In this document: piece by piece, positions 6,596 through 11,802 of the stretch | Layout: the number at the start of each line of letters is the position of its first letter | Position numbering within the stretch: position 1 is the stretch's first letter | Position numbers and translations under genes: made by a program | Assembly: GCA_038230975.1 (NCBI GenBank) | Contig: JBBRMF010000163.1 | Location: forward strand, 1 to 11,802 | Source of the DNA: JANXVV01 sp038230975 | GTDB lineage: Bacteria > Planctomycetota > Phycisphaerae > Tepidisphaerales > Tepidisphaeraceae | Reading direction: 5' to 3' | Length of the DNA stretch: 11,802 nucleotides | The notes under the pieces: generated by a model | The model's database searches: none | Told to the model about the DNA's origin: nothing | What the model saw: the letters and a program-made list of their open reading frames with translations, nothing else

Positions 6596-7831
6596 TTAAT
6601 CTGCCGCACGCAATGCATCCCATACATCGCGAAGATCGAGTTGAATGATGACGGAGACCCCTTTGCGGTGATTGTAGTCGGTCTTGGTTGCAGCGCGATC
6701 CACCGAGCGGTCGACCGCTTCATTCAATCGCGCGTCTTGATCGATGAGTTTCCCGAGAGTCAATCCACCGGGCATGGGCAGCTTGCGGAGATCGGCGGCC
6801 AGTTTATGCCGCGCGATTCCCTCGGCTTCCCGGGCGGCCTTCAGTTTGGAACTCCCGGAATCCGCGATTCCTTCGGCGTCTAGTTTCCGCCCGACCCAAT
6901 CGGGGGCCGTTGCAGGTAAAGCAACTCGGGTGCGGGCGACGGGTGGCGGGCTGATGGTGCCGGGTGCCATCGCATGGCCAACCGGACTGGACATTCGCTT
7001 TTCAAAATCGGTCCGCACTTCGGCCCAGCCGGCCTCGGTGGAAGGCGTCGGGAGATCGGTGTATCGCACAACAGCTTCGCGAACCACGGCGTAACATCCG
7101 CCCGGTGTGCCAGCCATCGAAAGTTCCACTTGCAAGTCACGGCGATATTCAACGCGGATCACCGGACGATTTTCCAGCCAATCCGAAAGAGCACGATGGA
7201 CGTCCTGGTTCGCCAGGGCATCCCCAACCGTTTTCCCCTTGGCCAATGGAACGGGCTTGATGCTGTCGACGACGCGGCTGATCGCATCGGCTTTGGCGGC
7301 GGCGAGCGTCTTTTGCAGATCGGCATCTGAAACTGTCGTCCAAGCTCCACTCAGCCCTTGCCCGCGCATCTTCGTAACCCGGCCAAATGCGGTGCTCGTG
7401 CCCGTGCCGCTGAAAGTCCGCCATTGCCAATTTTCGGTTTCACGGGCGACTTCAGTTCCGGTAAGGGGCGATTCCTTAGTATTAGTATGAGTCGCCGCGA
7501 TCTGTTGCAAGATATGAGCCACGCGCTGACCGCTGATATCGAGTTGGATCTGGCAAGTGTCGGCGTCGACCCAGCGCGGGCCACCCCGGATTTCGGCACG
7601 GGCCAGGGCATGCGTCAGATCATCCGTCGCACCGGTTCGCCGCAGGAAATCACCCACGGTCAGACGTGATGTGAGCGAGGTCCGTTCGATTTGTTCGCGC
7701 AAATTGATGACCGCTTCATCCGTTGCAGCCGCGATCTGCGGGCGGTCGGGGCGATTTTCGGCCTTGGTTCCCAAGGTAAAGCCAAGAACCGCAAACATCA
7801 ACCCGAAATTGATTGCCTGAAATACGCGCAT
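6596..7831 (-). CDS. Exported protein with three LPP20-like repeats
   Basis: A 411-residue protein. Residues 1-25 look like a Sec signal peptide (R2, hydrophobic 8-20, likely cleavage near TKA-EN); no lipobox cysteine is present, so it is probably periplasmic rather than a lipoprotein. Three divergent copies of one module are visible at about 34-111, 176-252 and 328-409. Each has an Ala-rich helix, then T-V/L-G (LTVGDFL, KTVGDAL, LTLGKLI), a second helix, and a strand (CQIQLDISG, LQVELSMAG, VSVIIQLDL) followed by a short helix. This resembles LPP20/FlgT-N-type domains of envelope proteins. A Trp-Gly-rich segment precedes modules two and three (WQWRTFSGTG, PDWVGRKLDAEG). The function is unknown. 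It is transcribed divergently from ispG and no clear ribosome-binding site precedes the ATG. Confidence 0.75.
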   Translation of the reverse strand: MRVFQAINFGLMFAVLGFTLGTKAENRPDRPQIAAATDEAVINLREQIERTSLTSRLTVGDFLRRTGATDDLTHALARAEIRGGPRWVDADTCQIQLDISGQRVAHILQQIAATHTNTKESPLTGTEVARETENWQWRTFSGTGTSTAFGRVTKMRGQGLSGAWTTVSDADLQKTLAAAKADAISRVVDSIKPVPLAKGKTVGDALANQDVHRALSDWLENRPVIRVEYRRDLQVELSMAGTPGGCYAVVREAVVRYTDLPTPSTEAGWAEVRTDFEKRMSSPVGHAMAPGTISPPPVARTRVALPATAPDWVGRKLDAEGIADSGSSKLKAAREAEGIARHKLAADLRKLPMPGGLTLGKLIDQDARLNEAVDRSVDRAATKTDYNHRKGVSVIIQLDLRDVWDALRAAD

Positions 7832-7873
7832 GTTAAAACGAATCGACTAATATCACCGTTCTACACTCAAATA

Positions 7874-7906
7874 GACAATCCCTGCCGCCGGGCGTTAGGG
7901 AATGTC
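7874..7906. repeat. Inverted repeat in the divergent intergenic region
   Basis: GACAATCCCT at 7874-7883 pairs with AGGGAATGTC at 7897-7906 with one mismatch across a 13-nt GC-rich loop. It lies 43-75 bp upstream of the minus-strand exported-protein gene. It could be an operator or part of its leader; nothing decides between these. Confidence 0.4.
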
Positions 7907-7916
7907 TGTGCAATTA

Positions 7917-8003
7917 TTTAGCCGGGTCGCTTGCGACCCGTGTTTTGCGATGCGAATGCGAGTCCTGCATCCCCCGACGCAGTTAGCATGCAACCCGGCT
8001 AAA
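7917..8003. repeat. Repeat family D: cruciform-type palindromic element
   Basis: TTTAGCCGGGT at 7917-7927 and ACCCGGCTAAA at 7993-8003 form a perfect 11-bp outer inverted repeat. A second hairpin sits inside the left end (CGGGTCGC, TT, GCGACCCG at 7923-7940). Only one copy is in this window, so dispersal is inferred from its resemblance to families A and B. It fills the gap between the exported-protein gene and the ispG promoter. The rest of 7832-8145 holds only the two short signals listed separately. Confidence 0.7.
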
Positions 8004-8046
8004 CGTCGATTCCTCAAATGATTATCGGTCTCGCGGCCAGCATGCG

Positions 8047-8075
8047 TTGATTTCCCCCGGCCTGAACCTTACGAT
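8047..8075 (+). promoter_or_regulatory. Possible sigma70-type promoter of ispG
   Basis: TTGATT at 8047-8052 and TACGAT at 8070-8075 are separated by exactly 17 bp, with four of six consensus bases in each. The predicted leader before the ATG at 8146 is about 65 nt. It lies just downstream of repeat D. Confidence 0.45.
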
Positions 8076-8134
8076 TCAGTGCAAATCCGGCGTAATCCGC
8101 ATTAGCCGAATAGATGTTCCGGACGGCAATTTTC

Positions 8135-8139
8135 AGGAG
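8135..8139 (+). promoter_or_regulatory. Shine-Dalgarno site fixing the ispG start
   Basis: AGGAG ends 6 nt before the ATG at 8146. This selects that start over the in-frame TTG at 8047, which would add 33 residues absent from IspG proteins and overlaps the likely promoter. Confidence 0.8.
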
Positions 8140-8145
8140 TATCGC

Positions 8146-9405
8146 ATGGTGGTTCGTCGACCTACGCGCAAGGTAATCGTTGGCGATACCGCACATGGTT
8201 TTGTCGGTATCGGTGGGGATTCACCGGTTTCCGTTCAGAGCATGACCGCTGGCTACACTTACGAGATCGATAAGTGCATCGCCGAAATCCAGAAGCTGGC
8301 GGCGGCCGGGGCGGATATGGTGCGCGTCGCCGTGCCGGAAAAGAAGGATACTGCCGCGCTCAAAGAGATTTTGCCGCAGGTTTCCGTGCCGATCGTGGCG
8401 GATGTGCATTTCCATTTCCAGCGGGCACTTGAAGCCATCGATGCCGGCATCCACAAAATCCGCCTGAACCCGGGCAATATCAGCGATCATGCTCAGGTCA
8501 GAGATGTGATCCAGGCCTGTAAAGCCAAAAAAATCCCCATCCGCATCGGCGTCAACGAAGGCTCGATCATCGAGCGGAAAGATAAGCAAAAGCGCATGAA
8601 AGAGTTGGGTGGCGTCTTCTCCGACAACAAGCACGGGCATTTCCTTGCGATCATGATCGCTAAGCTTGAAGAATATCTGGATATTTTCCGCGAGGAGGAT
8701 TTCCACGACGTTGTCATCAGCGCCAAGTCAATTGACCCGCTGCTGGTGATTGCCGCGTATGAAGAAATCAGCAAGCGGTTCGATTACCCGCTGCACCTCG
8801 GCGTCACGCACGCCGGGCCGAAGGAAACCGGCACCATCCGCAGCGTCGTCCCGCTGGGCCATCTGCTGGCCAGCGGTATCGGCGATACCATCCGTATCAG
8901 CTACGCCAACGACCCCATCTACGAAGTGCAGGATGGATTGGAACTGTGCTACGTGCTGGGGTTGCGCACGCGCATCGGGGCGGAACTGATCGCGTGCCCG
9001 ACTTGTGGCCGCATACAGGTCGACCTTTTCAAGCTCGTGCAGGACGTCCGCAAACGGCTGATGAACGAAATCAAGATGCCGATCAAAGTCGCCGTGATGG
9101 GCTGCATTGTGAACGGCCCCGGCGAGGCTGAAGGGGCCGATGTCGCCATCTTCGCCGGCGACCGCAAGGGCATCATCTACGTACAAGGCGAAAAAGTCGC
9201 GAACATCCCCGAAGAAGAGATTTTGGATCGACTGCTGGAAGAATGCCGCCAACTTGAAGCCAAAGTGCTGCGCGGTGAGACAAAGCTTGGCGATAAGAAG
9301 GTCGATATCCTCCCGCCGGATCCGATCGGTGAACTCGGCAGCGGTTGGGAGAAGATTCAGAGTGAAAAGAGTGGGAGAGGGATGTCGCTGACGGTGGTGA
9401 AATAG
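8146..9405 (+). CDS. ispG: 4-hydroxy-3-methylbut-2-enyl diphosphate synthase (IspG/GcpE)
   Basis: A 419-residue cytoplasmic enzyme of the MEP isoprenoid pathway. It reductively opens 2-C-methyl-D-erythritol 2,4-cyclodiphosphate to HMBPP, using a [4Fe-4S] cluster and an external electron donor. Family motifs run in order: VGDTAHGFVGIGGDSPVSVQ, with the SVQSMT signature, then VADVHFHFQRALEAID, KIRLNPGN, IRIGVNEGS, LHLGVTHAG and GIGDTIRISY. The cluster ligands are C284 and C287 (ACPTCGR), C320 (MGCIVNGPGEAEGAD) and E327, with nearly the same spacing as in the E. coli enzyme. The chain is about 45 residues longer than E. coli IspG, mostly a charged C-terminal extension (LPPDPIGELGSGW). The gene appears to be transcribed alone, from a promoter near 8047, and is followed by a repeat that may terminate it. 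Confidence 0.97.
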   Translation: MVVRRPTRKVIVGDTAHGFVGIGGDSPVSVQSMTAGYTYEIDKCIAEIQKLAAAGADMVRVAVPEKKDTAALKEILPQVSVPIVADVHFHFQRALEAIDAGIHKIRLNPGNISDHAQVRDVIQACKAKKIPIRIGVNEGSIIERKDKQKRMKELGGVFSDNKHGHFLAIMIAKLEEYLDIFREEDFHDVVISAKSIDPLLVIAAYEEISKRFDYPLHLGVTHAGPKETGTIRSVVPLGHLLASGIGDTIRISYANDPIYEVQDGLELCYVLGLRTRIGAELIACPTCGRIQVDLFKLVQDVRKRLMNEIKMPIKVAVMGCIVNGPGEAEGADVAIFAGDRKGIIYVQGEKVANIPEEEILDRLLEECRQLEAKVLRGETKLGDKKVDILPPDPIGELGSGWEKIQSEKSGRGMSLTVVK

Positions 9406-9407
9406 AT

Positions 9408-9453
9408 CCGATCCCCTCCCCTCGGTACGCCGGGGGGAGGGTTAGGGGTTTTT
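9408..9453 (+). terminator. Repeat family C, copy 2, acting as possible ispG terminator
   Basis: The ispG stop is followed at once by CCCCTCCCC, a centre with GGTACGCC, and GGGGGGAGGG, then TTAGGGG and TTTTTG. This forms a strong GC hairpin followed by a short T-run on the plus strand. It is the reverse-orientation copy of the element at 2211-2258. The T-run is only five bases and lies some distance from the main stem, so termination is plausible rather than certain. Confidence 0.55.
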
Positions 9454-9552
9454 GTTCGGTCGAGAAGTCAGAACCTTTTTCGGCGCGCGTTCGAAATGCA
9501 ACCCGGAGAAGCGGAGTGATCGGAGACAGAGCGGAGAAATCAAGAGGAATGT

Positions 9553-10242
9553 ATGGGTTTTGCCGTCGATAACAACCTCATGGTTTCTTCCGTGCGATCG
9601 CAATCCTCGCCAGACGAACGGCAAGCTGAGCCGCAACGGTTTGTCTTCGACGCCGCAGATTGGGGTCTCTATGAGCATGTCAGCCAAACGCTGCAAGATC
9701 GTCACGTCTTTATCACGTTCTACAAGGGAAGGCTGGAGATCGTGACTGTATCGCTATTGCATGAGCGAATTGTGGGTCTTATCTCTGCTCTGATTCGGGT
9801 GTTGGCGGAGGAAACGGACACTTCCCTATGCGGTGCGGGGATGGCTACGCTTCGACGTGAAGACATGGGAGAGGGCGTTCAGGCGGATGCTTGCTTTTAT
9901 ATCGCCAATGAAGCTCGAATGCGCGGGAAGAAAGAGCTGGATCTGATGGTCGATCCTCCGCCGGACTTGGCGGTGGAGGTGGAGGTCACCCATCGACTGG
10001 GAGAGCGGAAGACGATCTATCAGGATCTGGGTGTGCCGGAGATCTGGCGGCATTTTTCCGGCCGATTGGTCATCATGCGGAAGAATGGTGATGCCTATGA
10101 GACAGTCGATCGCAGCCCCACGTTTCCGCAATTGTCGCCGGAAGAGATTGCGGGGTTTGTCGCCGCCGGATTGACGCAGGATGAGACGGCGTTGACCAAA
10201 GCATTCCGACGGAGGGTTCGGGAAGCGATTGGCACGCATTAG
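9553..10242 (+). CDS. Uma2-family (DUF820) PD-(D/E)XK nuclease-like protein
   Basis: A 229-residue protein with the features of the DUF820/Uma2 family, a PD-(D/E)XK fold found in many copies in cyanobacteria and planctomycetes. It shows FYKGRLEIVTVSLLHERIVG at 56-75, D112 in GVQADACFYI, D138 and E142 in PDLAVEVEVTHR, and the typical YQDLGVPEIWRH. The nuclease-like acidic residues (D112, E142, E144) are kept, but the catalytic Lys of the textbook motif is not evident, as is common in this family. Function is not established; a DNA-cutting role is inferred from the fold only. AAGAGGA at 9542-9548 lies 4 nt before the chosen ATG. No partner gene is coupled to it, and it may be a mobile or recently copied gene. 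Confidence 0.85.
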   Translation: MGFAVDNNLMVSSVRSQSSPDERQAEPQRFVFDAADWGLYEHVSQTLQDRHVFITFYKGRLEIVTVSLLHERIVGLISALIRVLAEETDTSLCGAGMATLRREDMGEGVQADACFYIANEARMRGKKELDLMVDPPPDLAVEVEVTHRLGERKTIYQDLGVPEIWRHFSGRLVIMRKNGDAYETVDRSPTFPQLSPEEIAGFVAAGLTQDETALTKAFRRRVREAIGTH

Positions 10243-10275
10243 TTCAGACAGAGCATTTTGAACGTGGAGCGGTTG

Positions 10276-10638
10276 ATGAGTGATCCGAACGAAACGCCAC
10301 CATTACCGCTGGATTATGCTTCGCCGTCGAAGCACAGGTCGTTTCAAGAGGCGTTTACGGAATATGTTGCAGATGAAATCGATTCCGGTCGACTCAAACC
10401 TCCGACTCAAACAAAGCGTCGAATTGCGTGGTTGGTCATTTGGAGCGGATTAATCGGAACTGTCATTGCGATTTGGATGCGAGTTGGGCGCATTGAAGGC
10501 GTACACAAAACACGAATTTCCAGCGTTGCGGCCGTCGAAGCGAATAGGATGTGTCTTCGTTTTAGTTGGGCGGAAAACAGTTCCGTCGAAACAAGGGTGT
10601 TAAATTTTTTCTATGGCAAGTGCCGAACATTTTCATAA
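10276..10638 (+). CDS. Small single-pass membrane protein, unrecognised
   Basis: A 120-residue protein from the ATG at 10276, which has TGGAG at 10265-10269 six bases upstream; a TTG at 10258 is a poorer start. The N-terminal 48 residues are polar and Pro-rich (NETPPLPLDYASPSKH, then FQEAFTEYVADEIDSGRL). One hydrophobic segment follows at about 51-69 (AWLVIWSGLIGTVIAIW) with positive residues on its N-terminal side (TKRR). The C-terminal 40 residues look less gene-like and overlap the next start by 26 bp, so the reading frame may have been altered near its 3' end. No family was recognised. Confidence 0.5.
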   Translation: MSDPNETPPLPLDYASPSKHRSFQEAFTEYVADEIDSGRLKPPTQTKRRIAWLVIWSGLIGTVIAIWMRVGRIEGVHKTRISSVAAVEANRMCLRFSWAENSSVETRVLNFFYGKCRTFS

Positions 10639-10888
10639 TCAGATCCGAGAAATTCTCCTCGCCGATTGGGATCCCACCAACGCCTCGCGGAACGAATCCG
10701 CGCATGGGGAATACGACTGCGAAATTGAACCACTCCTTGCTTTGATTCACTCGCGGGCGAGCGAAGATGCCATCGTGAACTATCTCTTCGATCGCGAACG
10801 CGAGGTCATGTGCTTTCCGGGGCTTGGGAAGCAGCGACTCTATCGCGTCGCCAAAAAACTGCTGGCTCTGGCATCGACCGACGCATGA
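10613..10888 (+). CDS. Small DUF1871-like protein
   Basis: A 91-residue protein with the pattern IREILLADWDP at 11-21 followed by EYDCEIEPLLALI and a helical C-terminus (AIVNYLFDREREV, RLYRVAKKLLALA). The ILL-x-x-WDP then EYD-x-x-I-x-x-LL arrangement is typical of small DUF1871-type proteins of unknown role, some of which lie near toxin-immunity loci. The usual spacing is kept. The start overlaps the preceding membrane-protein frame by 26 bp, and no ribosome-binding site is visible because the upstream stretch is T-rich (AAATTTTTTCT). It could be translated by coupling. Confidence 0.65.
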   Translation: MASAEHFHNQIREILLADWDPTNASRNESAHGEYDCEIEPLLALIHSRASEDAIVNYLFDREREVMCFPGLGKQRLYRVAKKLLALASTDA

Positions 10889-11084
10889 ATTTAATAAATA
10901 GCCTCCTGCCCCTGTTTTTACGCTCCAATCGCCACCGTGAAAAAGCCGTGCCAAACGCTCAAAAATCCGCGCATGATTCAGGTGGTAAATTTCAAGATAT
11001 TTGGCGAGGCGAATTGCGCATAAAACTCTTTCTGGTAATTGTTTACATCGATTTCCAAAATATCTTTTGTCGCCAGAGTCTTGA
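10889..11084. other. AT-rich intergenic stretch without a gene
   Basis: No convincing coding frame is present. The one notable structure is an imperfect inverted pair, AAGATATTTGG at 10994-11004 and CCAAAATATCTT at 11055-11066, lying 19-91 bp upstream of the strong promoter. Together with the promoter, RNA candidate and repeat that follow, this makes about 470 bp without a protein gene. Confidence 0.6.
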
Positions 11085-11113
11085 TTGACACCCCCGGCGG
11101 GCAGCGGTATAGT
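11085..11113 (+). promoter_or_regulatory. Strong sigma70-type promoter
   Basis: TTGACA at 11085-11090, a 17-bp spacer, and TATAGT at 11108-11113. The -35 is perfect, the -10 has five of six consensus bases and the spacing is optimal. Transcription should start near 11119-11121. This is the best promoter match in the window. Confidence 0.85.
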
Positions 11114-11118
11114 CTTGA

Positions 11119-11259
11119 GCGTCGAAAGCGACACTGATTTCTGTTTCATTTTGTTCTGTTTTGTTGCATTTTCGAGCGCATATTTGTGATTAGCGGCTGT
11201 TTTTCAGCCGTGGCGCACTTCCGGAGGTGGTTGGAGCCATACCTCCGGAAGTTTTTTTT
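11119..11259 (+). ncRNA. Candidate small RNA or attenuated leader, about 140 nt
   Basis: This segment is bounded by the strong promoter on the left and an intrinsic terminator on the right. At its very start GCG-TCGAAA (11119-11127) can pair with TTTCGA-G-CGC (11170-11179, one bulged G). That closes a loop rich in T (11133-11169) that contains two TTCTGTTT motifs. A second hairpin, CGGCTG-TTTTT-CAGCCG at 11194-11210, follows, then the terminator stem. No start codon with a ribosome-binding site opens a credible peptide; a GTG frame near 11186 runs through the terminator. The segment matches no RNA family I recognise. It may be an independent sRNA, or a leader that controls read-through into pyrK. 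Confidence 0.6.
11217..11259 (+). terminator. Intrinsic terminator
   Basis: ACTTCCGGAGGT at 11217-11228 and ACCTCCGGAAGT at 11241-11252 form a perfect 12-bp stem with a 12-nt loop. The stem is followed directly by a run of T up to 11259 (eight Ts counting the last stem base). Orientation is plus strand only. Confidence 0.93.
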
Positions 11260-11275
11260 AATATTTACGGCCTAG

Positions 11276-11342
11276 GGTGGCGCGGGCGTTTCGCCCGCGT
11301 TCTTTGGCCAAAAAAAAGCACGGGCGAAATGCCTATGCCACC
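11276..11342. repeat. Repeat family B, copy 2
   Basis: A 67-bp element opens GGTGGCGCGGGCGTTTCGCC and closes with the near complement ending ATGCCTATGCCACC, with an A-rich centre. It is the same design as the copy at 6077-6141 (same GGTGGC/GCCACC ends, GGGCG/CGCCC inner hairpins, similar length) with several base differences. It ends 18 bp before the pyrK ATG. Confidence 0.85.
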
Positions 11343-11360
11343 TGTAACCCCATCCGACCT

Positions 11361-11802
11361 ATGGCTCTGACCTTCGTTCCCACTTCCGATCCGACAATTC
11401 CTCCCCGTAGAAGCCAGTTCACCGCTGTCGTTGCCGCCAATGTGCCGCTGTGCCGTGAGCATTACCGATTAGTTTTGCAATTGGAGTCATTCCCGGAGAC
11501 TGAGCCTGGGCAGTTCATTCAAGTCGCTTGCCGCGATATGGCTGACAACTACAGCCCGGAATCCGAGTTTGAATGGCAAGAAGGTCAAACGCTCGACTTC
11601 GCAGGTCGCGAGTTGATGTCGCCTTTGGCGTTGCTTCGCCGGCCATTCTCTTTGGCCGGACGACGTGATTCTTCGAGCACTGTCGAGCTTGATCTGATCC
11701 ACCGGATCGTTGGCGTTGGTACCGATTGGCTGGCTCAGCTTCGCCCGGGGGATGAAGTGAACATTCTGGGCCCGCTCGGAAATCGATTCGTGCTTCCGGC
11801 TC
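11361..11802 (+). CDS. pyrK: Dihydroorotate dehydrogenase electron-transfer subunit PyrK (3' end outside window)
   Basis: The frame is open from the ATG at 11361 to the window end, giving 147 residues. PyrK is the FAD- and [2Fe-2S]-containing subunit that passes electrons from dihydroorotate oxidation to NAD in pyrimidine synthesis. Visible features are an N-terminal beta-barrel start (SQFTAVVAANVPLCREHYRL), PGQFIQVA at 49-56, the FAD motif RRPFSLAG at 93-100, VELDLIHRIVGVGTDWLAQL at 108-127, and PGDEVNILGPLGNRF at 129-143. About 30 extra residues (59-92) separate the QVA strand from the RPFS motif, which is usually nearly continuous. The C-terminal NAD and Fe-S parts lie outside. There is no ribosome-binding site by eye; a family B repeat ends 18 bp upstream of the start. 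Confidence 0.88.
   Translation, partial: MALTFVPTSDPTIPPRRSQFTAVVAANVPLCREHYRLVLQLESFPETEPGQFIQVACRDMADNYSPESEFEWQEGQTLDFAGRELMSPLALLRRPFSLAGRRDSSSTVELDLIHRIVGVGTDWLAQLRPGDEVNILGPLGNRFVLPA

Noticed and set aside
10562..11149. 195-residue minus-strand open frame
   Set aside because: It runs antisense through two small plus-strand genes and the strong promoter, has no recognisable domain, and its composition is that of a shadow frame.
11186..11275. Short GTG-initiated peptide frame through the terminator
   Set aside because: There is no ribosome-binding site, and it would be translated across the terminator stem and T-run.

Overview
This window comes from a moderately GC-rich bacterial chromosome, most likely a member of the Planctomycetota. 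That placement is inference. It rests on long Hsp70-like proteins with a DUF3731-type tail, a bacterial-type IspG with a C-terminal extension, a PyrK with an insert before its FAD motif, a Uma2-family gene, and many short palindromic repeats between genes. No rRNA, tRNA, CRISPR array or transposase gene was seen.

Layout, left half. The window opens inside the 3' end of an Hsp70-like gene (1-516). A second, much larger Hsp70 paralogue with a DUF3731-like C-terminal region lies at 2308-5154. Between them sits an accessory block: a small antitoxin-like gene and a PIN-domain toxin that overlap by 4 bp (731-1368), and a GIY-YIG nuclease-like protein with two homing-endonuclease-associated repeats (1393-2130). 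The block is bounded by two different dispersed repeats (531-615 and 2211-2258). The large Hsp70 overlaps an alpha/beta hydrolase (5151-5996) by 4 bp, so the two are probably one translationally coupled unit.

Layout, middle. A repeat-dense gap (about 6000-6180) contains one palindromic element that appears to be inserted into a member of another repeat family, with a 5-bp target duplication. Next, on the minus strand, come the remnant of a TPR protein (6207-6578) and an exported protein built from three divergent LPP20-like repeats (6596-7831). A divergent intergenic region with a cruciform-forming repeat separates these from ispG (8146-9405), an essential step of the MEP isoprenoid pathway. 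ispG ends at a repeat that looks able to act as a terminator.

Layout, right end. A Uma2-family protein (9553-10242), a small one-pass membrane protein (10276-10638) and a DUF1871-like small protein (10613-10888) are followed by about 470 bp without a protein gene. That stretch contains an excellent sigma70-type promoter (TTGACA, 17 bp, TATAGT). A compact, structured segment of about 140 nt follows, ending in a textbook intrinsic terminator. It is a candidate small RNA, or an attenuated leader of the next gene. The window closes in the 5' part of pyrK (11361 onward), the electron-transfer subunit of dihydroorotate dehydrogenase.

The most interesting signals are the candidate RNA at 11119-11259, the nested repeat insertion at 6002-6173, the accessory block between the two Hsp70 paralogues, and the threefold LPP20-like exported protein.
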